This document shows positions 1 to 10,178 of a DNA stretch of 62,682 nt, piece by piece; the stretch's first letter is position 1, and every line of letters starts with the position of its first letter. Under the pieces are notes generated by a model. That model worked only from the letters and a program-made list of their open reading frames with translations. It was not told the DNA's origin and ran no database searches. Location: positions 1-62,682 of the forward strand of contig CALWSG010000009.1 of the NCBI GenBank assembly GCA_944384155.1, in the 5' to 3' direction. Source of the stretch: an uncultured Lachnospiraceae bacterium (GTDB lineage: Bacteria > Bacillota > Clostridia > Lachnospirales > Lachnospiraceae). A program made the position numbers and the translations under genes.

Positions 1-99
1 TTTCTTTTAGAATGGAATAAGAAAAAACAAGAACTTGCCAATGGAGATATTACTCCGGCAGAATACTTTGAATGGAAAATAACTTGGCCGCATGCCTAA
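1..99 (+). CDS. C-terminal tail of an unrecognised protein (5' end outside window)
   Basis: An open frame runs in from the left edge and stops at TAA (97-99). The 32 visible residues include ELANGDITPAEYFEWK and end ITWPHA, a charged helix followed by an aromatic tail, which reads like real protein. I do not recognise the family. Its position beyond the 3' end of guaA, a gene end known as an integration site for genomic islands in Firmicutes, makes a mobile-element gene plausible, but that is inference. It converges with guaA. Confidence 0.45.
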   Translation, partial: FLLEWNKKKQELANGDITPAEYFEWKITWPHA

Positions 100-130
100 A
101 ATATACTTATTCATAAAATAACGTTCCATT

Positions 131-151
131 TAGTACCAAAATAGTACCAAA
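131..151. repeat. Tandem repeat, two copies of TAGTACCAAA(A)
   Basis: TAGTACCAAAA (131-141) is followed directly by TAGTACCAAA (142-151) in the AT-rich gap between the partial gene and the guaA terminator. Short direct repeats of this kind occur at integrase arm or core sites. No integrase is visible in the window, so an attachment-site role is only a suggestion. Confidence 0.4.
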
Positions 152-160
152 TGACATAAA

Positions 161-204
161 GAAAGCCCACAAAGCTTGATTTTTCAATACTTTGCGGGCT
201 TTTC
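161..204 (-). terminator. Rho-independent terminator of guaA (possibly bidirectional)
   Basis: GAAAGCCCACAAAG (161-174) pairs with CTTTGCGGGCTTTTC (190-204), a stem of about 14 bp with one G-U type pair. It begins five bases past the guaA stop. T-rich tails lie on both sides, so it could also stop plus-strand transcripts coming from the partial gene. Confidence 0.75.
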
Positions 205-208
205 ATTT

Positions 209-1750
209 TTATTCAAACTCAATCGTTGCCGGCGGCTTTCCAGTGCAGTCATACATTACCCTGTTGACTCCCTTAACCTCATTCACAATCCTATTTGTTA
301 CCTTTCCAAGTACCTCCCAAGGAATCTGTGCCGCCTCGGCTGTCATAAAGTCAGACGTTGTAACAGCCCTAAGTGCAATAGCATAATCGTATGTTCTTTC
401 GTCACCCATACAGCCTACTGACCTCATATTAGTCAACGCAGCAAAATACTGCCCCAAATTCTTGTCAACTCCTGCTTTTGCAATCTCCTCGCGGTAAATA
501 AAGTCAGCGTCCTGCACAATGCGAACCTTTTCTGCCGTCACTTCGCCTATGATACGTATCCCAAGTCCCGGTCCCGGGAATGGCTGGCGGTACACGAGAT
601 ATTCAGGTATGCCTAGCTCAAGACCTGCCTTTCGGACTTCATCCTTAAACAGTAACCGAAGTGGTTCTATAATTTCCTTAAAATCCACATAATCAGGGAG
701 TCCTCCAACATTGTGGTGACTCTTTATTACAGCCGATTTTCCGAGACCGCTTTCAATTACGTCAGGGTAAATTGTTCCCTGAACGAGATAGTCAACGGCT
801 CCTATTTTCTTTGCCTCTTCCTCAAACACACGGATAAATTCCTCGCCTATTATCTTTCTCTTTGCTTCAGGCTCTGTCACTCCTGCAAGCTTAGCGTAAA
901 ATCTGTTCTGAGCATTTACACGGATAAAATTTAAATCATAAGGACCGTCTGCTCCAAATACTGCTTCCACCTCATCTCCTTCATTTTTGCGAAGAAGACC
1001 ATGGTCCACAAAGACACATGTAAGCTGTTTTCCCACTGCCTTTGCCAGCAATACTGCTGCAACAGATGAATCAACGCCTCCTGATAACGCACATAAAACC
1101 TTTCCCTTTCCTACTCTTTCCCGGATTTCCTTTATTGTTGTTTCCACAAAGGAATCCATTTTCCAGTCACCTGCACAATGGCATACATTATACACAAAAT
1201 TTGAAAGCATCTTCATGCCCTCCTTAGTGTGCATAACCTCAGGGTGAAACTGCACTGCATACAAATTCCTCTCTCTGTTTTCCATTGCTGCAACCGGACA
1301 TACAGGAGTATGTGCCGTTATTTTAAAATCAGCAGGAGCAGCTTCAATATAGTCTGTGTGACTCATCCAGCATACAGTTGTGTCGCTGACGTTTTCAAAC
1401 AGCTTTGATGTTGTATCCACACTTACCTCTGTGTGTCCATACTCACTGACAGGGGCTGTTGAAACCTTTCCTCCCAGCATATATGCCATAAGCTGTGAGC
1501 CGTAGCATATACCTAAAACAGGTATACCCATCTCAAATATTTCCCGTGAGCAGCGTGGAGAATCCTCACCATATACACTGTTTGGTCCTCCGGTAAAAAT
1601 AATTCCCTTAGGATTCATTTCCTTTATCTTATCTAATTCCATGTTATATGGGTGAACCTCACAATACACGTTGCACTCCCTCACACGTCTTGCTATCAAC
1701 TGGTTGTACTGACCCCCAAAATCAAGGACAATAATCATTTCTCTGTTCAC
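209..1750 (-). CDS. guaA: GMP synthase (glutamine-hydrolysing)
   Basis: Converts XMP to GMP using ATP and glutamine-derived ammonia, the last step of guanine nucleotide synthesis; cytoplasmic. An N-terminal class I amidotransferase domain has the nucleophile motif GICYGSQ and the QFHPEV His-Glu pair. The ATP pyrophosphatase domain has SGGVDSS, and the C-terminal dimerisation domain ends [12 protein letters not shown] place the start at a GTG (1750), seven bases after a perfect AGGAGG, giving [13 protein letters not shown] and 513 residues, the usual length. The longer open frame to 1786 has no ribosome binding site. It has its own consensus promoter and terminator, so it is probably monocistronic. 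Confidence 0.96.
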   Translation of the reverse strand: MNREMIIVLDFGGQYNQLIARRVRECNVYCEVHPYNMELDKIKEMNPKGIIFTGGPNSVYGEDSPRCSREIFEMGIPVLGICYGSQLMAYMLGGKVSTAPVSEYGHTEVSVDTTSKLFENVSDTTVCWMSHTDYIEAAPADFKITAHTPVCPVAAMENRERNLYAVQFHPEVMHTKEGMKMLSNFVYNVCHCAGDWKMDSFVETTIKEIRERVGKGKVLCALSGGVDSSVAAVLLAKAVGKQLTCVFVDHGLLRKNEGDEVEAVFGADGPYDLNFIRVNAQNRFYAKLAGVTEPEAKRKIIGEEFIRVFEEEAKKIGAVDYLVQGTIYPDVIESGLGKSAVIKSHHNVGGLPDYVDFKEIIEPLRLLFKDEVRKAGLELGIPEYLVYRQPFPGPGLGIRIIGEVTAEKVRIVQDADFIYREEIAKAGVDKNLGQYFAALTNMRSVGCMGDERTYDYAIALRAVTTSDFMTAEAAQIPWEVLGKVTNRIVNEVKGVNRVMYDCTGKPPATIEFE

Positions 1751-1813
1751 GGCATATCCTCCTGCTTTTTCTTTGTTTATAGCCAATAGTATTTTTCTTT
1801 ATTAATAACTCAT

Positions 1814-1842
1814 ATTATAAAATTTCTGTACTTTATTGTCAA
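1814..1842 (-). promoter_or_regulatory. Consensus sigma-A promoter of guaA
   Basis: On the minus strand TTGACA (1842-1837), 17 bases and TATAAT (1819-1814): a perfect housekeeping promoter. The predicted start near 1807 gives a leader of about 57 nt. I see no purine riboswitch in it. Confidence 0.85.
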
Positions 1843-1970
1843 TTTAAAAATCATTTATCGTCTGAATGGATAGTGGAAAAATTTATATATTAAATTAAAA
1901 GGCAGAAATATCCTGTCAAATAAATATATATATGTTCTGCAAAATTCACCTAAATAACAAATAAGCAGCT

Positions 1971-2354
1971 TTACAAGACTATCCTCAATATAAGCAATGC
2001 CACTACAGCCCATATGGTCACTATAGGCAGGGCATAGTACCATCTCTTATGTTTGCCCTCCATCCACATTGTTTCTGCACGCTTTCTGCATATATTCATC
2101 ACCTTCAAGGGAATAAGCTTTATAACTAATGCAATTAATGAAGGCAGAATAATCACATCATCAACATATCCTAACACAGGAATAAAGTCGGGAATTAAAT
2201 CTACAGGTGATAATGCATACGCCACTGTCAGTGCTGCCAATGTTTTTACATACCACTGAATTCCCTTTTCTCCCTTTGGCGGCTTATATGTAAGTGCCAT
2301 AAACACTGCCGGCACATCTCTTTTAAGCTCCTTTGCCCTATTTTTTAAGTCCAT
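1971..2354 (-). CDS. YkvA-like DUF1232 membrane protein
   Basis: The 127-residue product carries the DUF1232 signature SPVDLIPDFIPVLGYVDD near the middle, followed by hydrophobic segments. The C-terminal third (YYALPIVTIWAVVALLILRIVL) is a membrane helix. The family is common in bacteria and has no settled function. I chose the ATG at 2354 (MDLKNRAKEL) because AAAGGTG lies six bases upstream; the frame is open further up but without a ribosome binding site. It follows the EamA transporter gene by about 45 bases and may be co-transcribed with it. Confidence 0.8.
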   Translation of the reverse strand: MDLKNRAKELKRDVPAVFMALTYKPPKGEKGIQWYVKTLAALTVAYALSPVDLIPDFIPVLGYVDDVIILPSLIALVIKLIPLKVMNICRKRAETMWMEGKHKRWYYALPIVTIWAVVALLILRIVL

Positions 2355-2399
2355 ATTAAACACCTTTCCGTCCATAAAAAATAATAATAACATATTCTT

Positions 2400-3263
2400 T
2401 TACTTTAACAGAAGCAAGGTGCCCGCAGTTATCATAATAAGTCCCAAAATTGACTTTGCCCACAGCTTTTCCTTAAGAACCGCCCATGAAAAAAATACTG
2501 TAATTAAAATACTAAGCTTATCTATTGGAACTACTATACTGGCAGGACCTGTCTGAAGTGCCCTGTAATAGCAGAGCCAGCTTATTCCCGTTGTTATTCC
2601 TGACATAATAAGAAAAAGTCCGCTTTTTTTGCCGATTCCTTTTATATCCTTCTGCTCTCCCGTTGCAAATACTACCACCCACGCCATAACAAGCACCACA
2701 ACTGTCCTTATGGCAGTACCAAGATTGGAATCTATATCTGTAATTCCGATTTTACCCAAAATAGACGTAAGGCTTGCAAATACTGCCGACATTCCGGCAT
2801 AAAAAAGCCATTTCCATGAGCCATTATTTTTAAGGGATATATCCTCCTTTTTTTCTATCATCAGATATGTTCCCACACCAATAAGAAGCATACATAAAAG
2901 CTTCAGCCATGTTATGCTTTCCCCTAAAAATATAATGGCAAGTATCATTGTAAGTACGGTACTTGATTTGTCTGTGGGAGCTACCTTATTGACATCTCCA
3001 AGCTGCAGTGCCTTAAAGTAGCACAGCCACGATGCCCCTGTTGCCACCCCTGACAATACAAGGAAAAGCATAGTGTGTCCCGTTATATCTCCTGCGGTTT
3101 TCCAACTTCCCGTAACCAATACCATAAGCCATGCAAATATTAAAATTACAATAGTTCTTATTGCCGTTGCTGCATTTGAACCTATATTTTTTATCCCTAT
3201 CTTTGCAAGAACTGCCGTAACGCCTGCTGCCACGGCAGAACCAAAGGCAAATACAATCCACAA
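2400..3263 (-). CDS. EamA-family (DMT superfamily) transporter
   Basis: A 287-residue integral membrane protein built from two homologous halves of about 140 residues, each with five predicted helices. The repeat is easy to see: AKIGIKNIGSNAATAIRT against GKIGITDIDSNLGTAIRT, and GASWLCYFKALQLG against GISWLCYYRALQTG. This is the EamA duplication of drug/metabolite transporters. Members move metabolites such as amino acids or nucleotides across the cytoplasmic membrane; the substrate cannot be read from sequence. It lies between uvrA and the YkvA-like gene on the same strand. Confidence 0.88.
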   Translation of the reverse strand: MWIVFAFGSAVAAGVTAVLAKIGIKNIGSNAATAIRTIVILIFAWLMVLVTGSWKTAGDITGHTMLFLVLSGVATGASWLCYFKALQLGDVNKVAPTDKSSTVLTMILAIIFLGESITWLKLLCMLLIGVGTYLMIEKKEDISLKNNGSWKWLFYAGMSAVFASLTSILGKIGITDIDSNLGTAIRTVVVLVMAWVVVFATGEQKDIKGIGKKSGLFLIMSGITTGISWLCYYRALQTGPASIVVPIDKLSILITVFFSWAVLKEKLWAKSILGLIMITAGTLLLLK

Positions 3264-3327
3264 ATTACTCTCCTTTCCAAAGCAACTAATTGCCTTTTTA
3301 TATCTGAATCATCCAGTATAACAACAC

Positions 3328-6156
3328 CTATAAATATTTTTTAAGAAACTGTCCCGTATATGACTTCTTATTTTTTACAATCTCCTCAGGCGTTCCGTAA
3401 GCCACCACTGTTCCTCCTCTGTCACCGCCTTCAGGACCTATATCAATAATATAGTCTGCCACCTTTATCACATCAAGATTATGCTCTATTACAACTACAG
3501 TGTTTCCTCCATCAGACAGCTTTCTCAATATTTCCACAAGCTTATGAACATCTGCAAAATGCAGTCCCGTAGTTGGCTCGTCAAGAATATATATAGTTTT
3601 TCCCGTTCCTCTTCTGCTAAGCTCAGTTGCTAACTTTACTCTCTGAGCCTCTCCGCCCGACAGCTCAGTTGAAGGCTGTCCAAGCTTAACATATGATAAT
3701 CCCACCTCACTTAATGTAGCGATTTTCCTATGGATTGAAGGAACATTTTCAAAAAACTTTACAGCCTCCTCTACAGTCATATCAAGAACATCAAAAATAC
3801 TTTTTCCTTTGTATTTTACCTCCAAAGTTTCCCTGTTGTACCGCTTGCCTCCGCATACCTCACATGGAACATACACATCAGGAAGAAAATGCATTTCTAT
3901 CTTTATAATTCCGTCTCCGGAGCATGCCTCACATCTTCCTCCCTTTACATTAAAGCTGAATCTTCCTTTTTTATATCCTCTCTCCTTTGCATCCTGAGTG
4001 CTTGCAAATAAATCTCTTATCTGGTCAAATACTCCCGTATATGTTGCAGGATTTGACCTTGGTGTTCTCCCTATAGGAGACTGGTCTATATCTATTACTT
4101 TATCAAGCTGCTCCACACCTTTTATATCCTTATGCTCTCCCGGTATGGTTCTTGCACGGTTTAGCTTCTTTGCAAGTGTCTTATAAAGAATTTCATTTAC
4201 GAGAGAGCTTTTTCCCGAGCCTGACACTCCCGTAACACAAGTCATAACTCCAAGAGGAATATCAACATCTATATTTTTAAGGTTATTCTGTTTTGCACCT
4301 ATAACCTTTAAATACCCTGTCGGCTTTCTTCTCTCCTTTGGAACAGGTATCTTTATCCTGCCGCTAAGATATGCTCCCGTTATGGAAGCCTCATTTTCCA
4401 TTATCTCCCTGGCAGTGCCTGTGGCAACCACCTGACCTCCGTGGCTTCCTGCTCCCGGACCTATATCTACAATATAATCTGCCGCCATCATAGTATCTTC
4501 ATCATGCTCCACAACTATAAGGGAATTTCCTAAATCTCTGAGATGCAGAAGAGTCTTTAGCAGCTTGTCATTGTCACGCTGGTGAAGCCCTATACTTGGC
4601 TCATCAAGAATATATGCCACTCCCACAAGACCCGAGCCTATCTGTGTGGCAAGGCGTATTCTCTGTGCCTCTCCTCCTGACAAGGTTCCCGTTGCCCTTG
4701 ACAGTGTAAGATAATCAAGTCCCACATCCACAAGAAAGCCTATTCTTGCCTTTATCTCCTTTAATATCTCCCCGCCTATATATTTCTGCCTTTCAGTAAG
4801 CTCCATATTCTCCATAAACTGCTTCAACGCTGCCACTGACATAGAGGTAATTTCATAAATATTTTTATCCGCCACCGTCACTGCAAGAGATTCCTTTTTA
4901 AGTCTCTGTCCGCCGCACTCCTTACACGGAGTTATCCTCATGAATTCCTCATATTCCTGCTTCATTGTATCCGAACCTGTTTCTCTGTAGCGGCGTTCCT
5001 CATTTTTTATAAGACCTTCAAAGGCCACATCATACATACCTTCTCCTCTTTGTCCCTTATAGTATACCTTAACTGTTTTTCCATCTGTTCCGTTTATAAT
5101 TACATTCTGTGCCTCTTTGGACAGCTCCTGAAAAGGTGTTTCAAGACTGAAATCATATTCCTTTGCAAGTGCGTCCAAAATGGCATAAGTAAAGCTTTTC
5201 TTATCATTTGAGGACTGCCAGCCCATTGCAACTATGGCCCCCTCCATTATACTTAAAGATTTGTCAGGTATCATAAGATCTATGTCAAACTCCATTTTAT
5301 ATCCCAGTCCAAAGCATACAGGACAGGCTCCAAAAGGATTGTTAAAGGAGAAGCTTCGCGGCTCAACCTCATCCACACTTATGCCGCAGTCGGGACATGA
5401 AAAGCTGGAACTGAAATTCACAGGCTCTCCCCCTACAACATCTACTGTCATAAGACCGCCGCTTAGCTTAAGAACCGTTTCTATTGAATCAGTAAGTCTT
5501 TTCTCCATGCCCTCCTTTATTACAAGACGGTCAACCACTATATCTATATTATGCTTATTATTTTTTTCAAGGGTAATATCCTCACTTAAATCATACATAT
5601 TCCCATCAACCTTCACCCTTACAAATCCGCTTCTTTTAGCCTGCTCAAGCACCTTTTCATGGCGTCCCTTTTTTCCCCTTACTACAGGTGCCAAAAGCTG
5701 TATTCTTGTTCCCTCCTCCATTTCCATTATAATATCAACCATTTGGTCTACCGACTGTCTGCTTATTGGCTTTTTGCACTTTGGACAATGGGGTATGCCT
5801 ATTCTTGCATAAAGCAGCCTGAAATAATCATATATCTCCGTAACTGTTCCCACTGTTGAACGTGGATTTCTGTTGGTAGACTTTTGGTCTATGGAGATAG
5901 CAGGAGAAAGCCCCTCTATACTTTCTACATTTGGCTTTTCCATTTGACCCAAAAATTGTCTTGCATATGACGACAGAGATTCCATATACCTTCTCTGCCC
6001 CTCTGCATATATGGTGTCAAAGGCAAGAGAAGATTTTCCCGAACCGCTTAAGCCTGTAAGCACTACAAATTCATTTCTGGGAATATCCACATCTATTGCC
6101 TTAAGATTATGCTCTGATGCACCTCTAATCTTAATATATTTTCTATTGTCACTCAT
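3328..6156 (-). CDS. uvrA: Excinuclease ABC subunit A
   Basis: Damage-recognition ATPase of nucleotide excision repair; it loads UvrB onto lesions. It has two ABC modules, each with a Walker A (GLSGSGKSS near the N-terminus, GVSGSGKSS near residue 635) and an LSGGEAQR signature. Cys-rich zinc modules are visible (CPKC, CPDC/CPVC, CEAC-CEVC). About 942 residues, normal for the family. The start is uncertain: the frame opens at 6177 without a good ribosome binding site, and [13 protein letters not shown] at 6156 best matches the usual N-terminus, with AAAGG 13 bases upstream. It lies 45-70 bases downstream of uvrB, so the two are likely one transcript. Confidence 0.97.
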   Translation of the reverse strand: MSDNRKYIKIRGASEHNLKAIDVDIPRNEFVVLTGLSGSGKSSLAFDTIYAEGQRRYMESLSSYARQFLGQMEKPNVESIEGLSPAISIDQKSTNRNPRSTVGTVTEIYDYFRLLYARIGIPHCPKCKKPISRQSVDQMVDIIMEMEEGTRIQLLAPVVRGKKGRHEKVLEQAKRSGFVRVKVDGNMYDLSEDITLEKNNKHNIDIVVDRLVIKEGMEKRLTDSIETVLKLSGGLMTVDVVGGEPVNFSSSFSCPDCGISVDEVEPRSFSFNNPFGACPVCFGLGYKMEFDIDLMIPDKSLSIMEGAIVAMGWQSSNDKKSFTYAILDALAKEYDFSLETPFQELSKEAQNVIINGTDGKTVKVYYKGQRGEGMYDVAFEGLIKNEERRYRETGSDTMKQEYEEFMRITPCKECGGQRLKKESLAVTVADKNIYEITSMSVAALKQFMENMELTERQKYIGGEILKEIKARIGFLVDVGLDYLTLSRATGTLSGGEAQRIRLATQIGSGLVGVAYILDEPSIGLHQRDNDKLLKTLLHLRDLGNSLIVVEHDEDTMMAADYIVDIGPGAGSHGGQVVATGTAREIMENEASITGAYLSGRIKIPVPKERRKPTGYLKVIGAKQNNLKNIDVDIPLGVMTCVTGVSGSGKSSLVNEILYKTLAKKLNRARTIPGEHKDIKGVEQLDKVIDIDQSPIGRTPRSNPATYTGVFDQIRDLFASTQDAKERGYKKGRFSFNVKGGRCEACSGDGIIKIEMHFLPDVYVPCEVCGGKRYNRETLEVKYKGKSIFDVLDMTVEEAVKFFENVPSIHRKIATLSEVGLSYVKLGQPSTELSGGEAQRVKLATELSRRGTGKTIYILDEPTTGLHFADVHKLVEILRKLSDGGNTVVVIEHNLDVIKVADYIIDIGPEGGDRGGTVVAYGTPEEIVKNKKSYTGQFLKKYL

Positions 6157-6224
6157 TTTCTTTACCAAACCTTTCATATTGCTTTCGTTGAATTATTACG
6201 CCTCAGAACTTTAGTAACTATACA

Positions 6225-8201
6225 TTATTCAAGATACTTTTTCAGCTCCAGCATTTGGTCTCTAAGCTCAGCTGCCGCCTCAAAGTTTAAATCTGCCGCT
6301 GCCTTCTGCATCTGCTTTTGCAGCTTTCCTATAAGCTTTTTAAGCTCCTCTGATGACATGGATTCAGGGTCCTTTTCAAGATTTTCCGCTGTCTTTGCTG
6401 CTTCCTTGGTTATACTTATTAAATCTCTTACAGCCTTCTTTATAGTCGTAGGGGTAATGTTATGCTCCTTATTATACTCCTCCTGAATAGCCCTTCTTCT
6501 CATTGTTTCATCTATTGCAACCCTCATTGAGTCCGTAACTGAGTCTGCATACATAATAACATGTCCCTCTGCATTTCTGGCAGCACGTCCTATGGTCTGT
6601 ATCAATGAGGTCTCTGAACGCAGAAAGCCCTCCTTGTCTGCATCCAATATGGCAACAAGGGAAATCTCCGGTATGTCAAGACCCTCTCGCAAAAGATTTA
6701 TTCCCACCAGAACATCAAACATATCAAGCCTCATATTTCTTATTATTTCCGTTCTCTCAAGAGTATCTATATCTGAATGGAGATACTTAACACGTATGCC
6801 TACCTCCTTCATATAGTCTGTCAAATCCTCTGCCATACGCTTTGTAAGGGTAGTTACCAACACCTTATTCTTCTTTTTTGTTTCCTTTCTAATCTCACTT
6901 ACAAGGTCATCTATCTGTCCCTCCACAGGGCGTACATCTATAACGGGATCTAAAAGTCCCGTAGGCCTTATTATCTGCTCTGCCCTTAAAAGCTCATGCT
7001 CCTTTTCGTATACATTTGGCGTTGCCGATACAAACATCATTTGGTCTATCTTACCTTCAAACTCCTCAAAATTAAGAGGTCTGTTATCCTTTGCCGACGG
7101 AAGCCTGAAGCCATAATCCACCAATGTTGATTTTCTTGACTGGTCTCCGGCATACATTCCCCTTACCTGAGGAATTGTAATATGAGACTCATCTACTATT
7201 ATAAGAAAATCATCGGGAAAATAATCAAGTAATGTATGTGGCGTAGCCCCCGGCGGCAGAAATGCCAAATGCCTTGAATAATTCTCTATTCCCGAGCAAA
7301 AGCCTGTCTCCCTCATCATCTCTATGTCAAACATGGTTCTCTCTCGTATTCTCTGTGCCTCCAAAAGCTTGTCCTCACTTTTAAAATACCTGACACGCTC
7401 CTCCATTTCCGCCTCTATGTTTTTTGTTGCCTCCAATATTTTTTCCGGTGCCACAACATAATGAGAGGCAGGAAATATTGCTATATGCTCAAGCCTGCTT
7501 TTTATCTCCCCGGTAAGAGTATCTATCTCCGTTATTCTGTCAACCTCATCACCAAAAAACTCTACTCTCACTGCCTTTTCATCGGCATTTGCAGGAAAAA
7601 TCTCCAGCACATCTCCTCTTACCCTGAATGTACCACGCTTAAAATCCATTTCATTTCTGTCATACTGTATATCTATAAGCTTTCTTATAACCTCATCCCT
7701 GTCCTTTATCATTCCCGGTCTCAATGAAATAACCATTTCCTTATAATCTATAGGGCTTCCCAAGCCATATATACATGAAACACTTGACACTATTATAACA
7801 TCCTTACGCTCTGACAAAGATGCTGTTGCCGAGTGTCTCAGCTTGTCTATCTCCTCATTAATGGAAGAATCCTTTTCTATATAAGTATCAGTAGATGGCA
7901 CATATGCCTCTGGCTGATAATAATCATAGTAGGAGACAAAATACTCTACGGCATTCTCCGGAAAAAACTCCTTAAATTCACCGTAAAGCTGTGCCGCCAA
8001 TGTTTTATTATGTGCAATAACAAGTGTAGGCTTATTCAGCTTCTCTATAACATTTGCCATGGTAAAGGTCTTTCCTGAGCCTGTGACACCAAGCAAAGTC
8101 TGAAACTGATTGCCATCCTTAAAGCCCTTCACCAGCTTTTCAATCGCCTGCGGCTGGTCACCTGTAGGCTTATATTCCGAATGTAAAATAAAATGCTCCA
8201 T
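6225..8201 (-). CDS. uvrB: Excinuclease ABC subunit B
   Basis: Helicase-like subunit that verifies damage and recruits UvrC. It has Walker A GVTGSGKT, the Tyr-rich beta-hairpin region ([20 protein letters not shown]), the Walker B-like box IVDESH, helicase motifs near IGRAARN, and a C-terminal UVR domain ([15 protein letters not shown]) for UvrC binding. 658 residues, typical. I chose ATG 8201 ([16 protein letters not shown]) because GGAG sits six bases upstream; TTG 8219 and ATG 8213 are poorer. A gene pair with uvrA in the order uvrB-uvrA. Confidence 0.97.
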   Translation of the reverse strand: MEHFILHSEYKPTGDQPQAIEKLVKGFKDGNQFQTLLGVTGSGKTFTMANVIEKLNKPTLVIAHNKTLAAQLYGEFKEFFPENAVEYFVSYYDYYQPEAYVPSTDTYIEKDSSINEEIDKLRHSATASLSERKDVIIVSSVSCIYGLGSPIDYKEMVISLRPGMIKDRDEVIRKLIDIQYDRNEMDFKRGTFRVRGDVLEIFPANADEKAVRVEFFGDEVDRITEIDTLTGEIKSRLEHIAIFPASHYVVAPEKILEATKNIEAEMEERVRYFKSEDKLLEAQRIRERTMFDIEMMRETGFCSGIENYSRHLAFLPPGATPHTLLDYFPDDFLIIVDESHITIPQVRGMYAGDQSRKSTLVDYGFRLPSAKDNRPLNFEEFEGKIDQMMFVSATPNVYEKEHELLRAEQIIRPTGLLDPVIDVRPVEGQIDDLVSEIRKETKKKNKVLVTTLTKRMAEDLTDYMKEVGIRVKYLHSDIDTLERTEIIRNMRLDMFDVLVGINLLREGLDIPEISLVAILDADKEGFLRSETSLIQTIGRAARNAEGHVIMYADSVTDSMRVAIDETMRRRAIQEEYNKEHNITPTTIKKAVRDLISITKEAAKTAENLEKDPESMSSEELKKLIGKLQKQMQKAAADLNFEAAAELRDQMLELKKYLE

Positions 8202-8268
8202 ACTAATCTCCATTCCCAAGCAATGTATTTCCTCTTAAAATATAATTATTGTTTACATGTTTATTCAC

Positions 8269-8297
8269 ATTATAACAGAATATATAAAAAAAGTACA
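8269..8297 (-). promoter_or_regulatory. Probable promoter of uvrBA (extended -10)
   Basis: On the minus strand TATAAT (8274-8269) is preceded by TGT, an extended -10 element. The -35 hexamer 17 bases upstream (TGTACT) is poor. Just upstream, GAACAAATATTC (8318-8307) is one base from a GAAC-N4-GTTC LexA box, but it sits inside the terminator of the preceding unit. Confidence 0.5.
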
Positions 8298-8327
8298 GAG
8301 CAAACCGAATATTTGTTCTGCACTTTA
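8291..8327 (-). terminator. Terminator downstream of the truncated membrane gene
   Basis: On the minus strand AAAGTGCAGAACAAA pairs with TTTGCTCTGTACTTT around a 7-base loop, with wobbles, and is followed by a run of T. It ends any transcript from the decayed genes at 8340-8866. Confidence 0.8.
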
Positions 8328-8339
8328 ATATCTAAATAT

Positions 8340-8682
8340 TTAATCACGTATACCCTTCGTGATAGGAATAAGCATCAGTAAAATAAAAATTCCCACAAAT
8401 CCTATTACAATACCTAAAATCATTTTATCAAGCACCATGCTAAGGCACATTCCCACTCCGAACAAAAGTGCTCCCAAAACGCCTACAATCACTGATACTA
8501 CTGTTTTTCCGCTTACCTTAATAGGTTCTTTCCCCTCCAGCCTGCGCCATACAATTACATCAATAAGCAGTACCACCAGACCGACTATCCCTGCTGCCAC
8601 TCCCTGGCCAAACATATCCCATTCCGGCAAAAGTGCCATGCACATACCAAGTGAAAAAAATACTCCTCCAATAACCCCAACT
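8340..8682 (-). pseudogene. Truncated multi-helix membrane protein, unknown family
   Basis: The frame reads VGVIGGVFFSLGMCM then ALLPEWDMFGQGVAAG and continues through further hydrophobic helices to a stop at 8340. It has an internal repeat (SLGMCMALLPE... and GVGMCLSMVLD..., each followed by a helix). Coding-like sequence extends upstream of the first in-frame ATG (8645) until it meets the broken response regulator near 8682, where homology to a receiver domain begins in another frame. The 5' end is therefore missing, and no good start with a ribosome binding site remains. I do not recognise the family. Its intact terminator remains at 8291-8327. Confidence 0.6.
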
Positions 8683-8866
8683 CAAACCCGTCTATATCAG
8701 GCATCATAATATCTGAAACAATTAAATCATAAAGATTATTGTACATTTCATCATATGCAGCTTTAGCATCCGGCACCCCTTTTGCCTCAAAGCCACAGTC
8801 ATTTAAAAAAGTACATATTGCATTATTTAATCTTACATCATCATCAACTACCAATATATGAATCAT
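8681..8866 (-). pseudogene. Truncated two-component response regulator (receiver domain only)
   Basis: ATG 8866 has AGGAGG nine bases upstream. The product starts MIHILVVDDDVRLNNAICTF and keeps the receiver acidic patch (VDDD) and the phospho-acceptor Asp in IVSDIMMPDIDGFE. After GFE the receiver ends abruptly: the lysine strand, helix 5 and any DNA-binding domain are absent. The frame runs on into the downstream membrane gene out of its frame (LGLLEEYFF...), stopping at 8585. This is what a deletion joining the first third of a regulator to the interior of another gene would leave. A phosphorylatable stub could still be made, but it lacks an output domain. Confidence 0.8.
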
Positions 8867-8980
8867 TTCCTTTATCCTCCTTTGTCCCATATACAAATTT
8901 CTGCAAGGATTATTCCTTTTAATAATACAAAAAATTCGTTTATTTTTTATTTTAGTTTTGTTTATGAAATGTTAATTAAA

Positions 8981-9012
8981 ATGAGAGGTCAGTCCTTAAA
9001 GCTGCCTCTCAT
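8981..9012 (-). terminator. Terminator downstream of the alcohol dehydrogenase pseudogene
   Basis: On the minus strand GAGAGGCAG pairs with CTGACCTCTC (one bulged base) and is followed by ATTTTAATT. It lies about 40 bases past the pseudogene stop. Confidence 0.6.
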
Positions 9013-9052
9013 CAATAATAATATATGGTCTGTATCTCTGGATTTTATAATT

Positions 9053-10135
9053 TTACAGACTTTCCCTCAAGATTCTAACAATTTCATCGTGCTCCAGAAC
9101 TTTATATCCGCCGTCAAGAACAATGGTTGAATTTGCAATTCCCTCAATCATATCCGGATTTGCACCAAGCTCTGTTATATTCATAACAAGACCAAGCTCC
9201 TTCATCCAGCTCTCCATTGCACCAAGACCTTCCAACGCAACCTGCTCATCACTCTTTCCTGATGCGTCCACATCCCAGACATTAACTGCAAATCTTTTGA
9301 ATTTGTCAAGTCCGTAAGACATAATGTATTTATAATACGGCAGTGAAACTGCTGCCAAGGTCATACCATGTGTGGCATCCGTATAAGCTCCTACTGCCTG
9401 CCCTAACATATGAACCATCCAGTCTGTGGATTTACCCTTGGCAATCAAGGTATTCAATGCCCATGTTGCCGTCCACATAATATTGCTTCTTGCCTCATAG
9501 TCCTGATCATTTTTGTTTGCAATACGGCTGGAATGAATCAGGGACTTCATAAGTCCTTCACTTATGTAATCACTGGTATTATCATCTTCCCCGCTGAAAT
9601 ACTGTTCACAGATATGGTTGAAAATATCATAAATTCCTGATACCATCTGATAATGCGGCAGCGTCAGGGTATACTTTGGATTCAAAATAGAGAATTTCGG
9701 CATAATATTCTCATCGGCAAACACATGACCAATCTTCATCTTTGTTTCATGGTTTGTAATCACTGCTCCTGCATTCATCTCTGAACCGGTTCCTACCATG
9801 GTAAGCACACAGCCTACCGGAATAATTTGGCAGGTTGGTTCCTCAAATTTCAGATAATACTTCTCCCACGGATCTTCATCACAGTGAACTGATACCGATA
9901 CTGCCTTTGCATAATCGCAGACGGAACCGCCTCCTACTGCCAAAAGCAAATCTACATTATGTTTTCTTGCAATCTCTACACCCTCATATAATTTTTCAAG
10001 GGTCGGGTTTGGCATAACACCGGAAATTTCTGCAATATTCTTTCCATACTTAGGCAGCTAAGTATTAAGATATTTAAGAGAGTCATCTCCAAAGTATAAT
10101 TTGGTTGGATTACAATAAGCAAAATTTCCTAACAT
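9053..10135 (-). pseudogene. Iron-containing alcohol dehydrogenase, broken by a stop and an internal deletion
   Basis: ATG 10135 follows AGGAGG by seven bases and reads MLGNFAYCNPTKLYFGDDS, the usual start of NADPH-dependent butanol/iron-type alcohol dehydrogenases. Codon 26 is TAG (10060-10058). Beyond it the frame resumes LPKYGKNIAEISGVMPNPT, which lacks about 30-35 residues normally found between KYGKN and the GVMPNPT box, including the Gly-rich GGGS-I-K NAD(P) strand. The rest is well preserved: AVGGGSVCDYAKA, GTGSEMNAGAVI, and metal-site His in GIYDIFNHICEQYFSG and DATHGMTLA. The 320-residue frame from 10015 could be translated only from an internal start and would lack the nucleotide fold. 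Two independent lesions argue for a pseudogene. Confidence 0.9.
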
Positions 10136-10178
10136 TTTTATTCCTCCTAGCTTCTTTATTATATTTTTAATTTGTTAT

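Noticed and set aside
1..30. GAATGGAATAA at the left edge resembles the guaA 3' end (GARTGGGAATAA) used as an attachment site.
   Set aside because: It lies inside an open frame in another phase, matches only in part, and the guaA in this window ends ATTGAGTTTGAATAA.
9053..10015. Intact 320-residue dehydrogenase starting at MPNPTLEKLYEG.
   Set aside because: It lacks the N-terminal nucleotide-binding strands; the real ribosome site and start lie at 10135 followed by an in-frame TAG.
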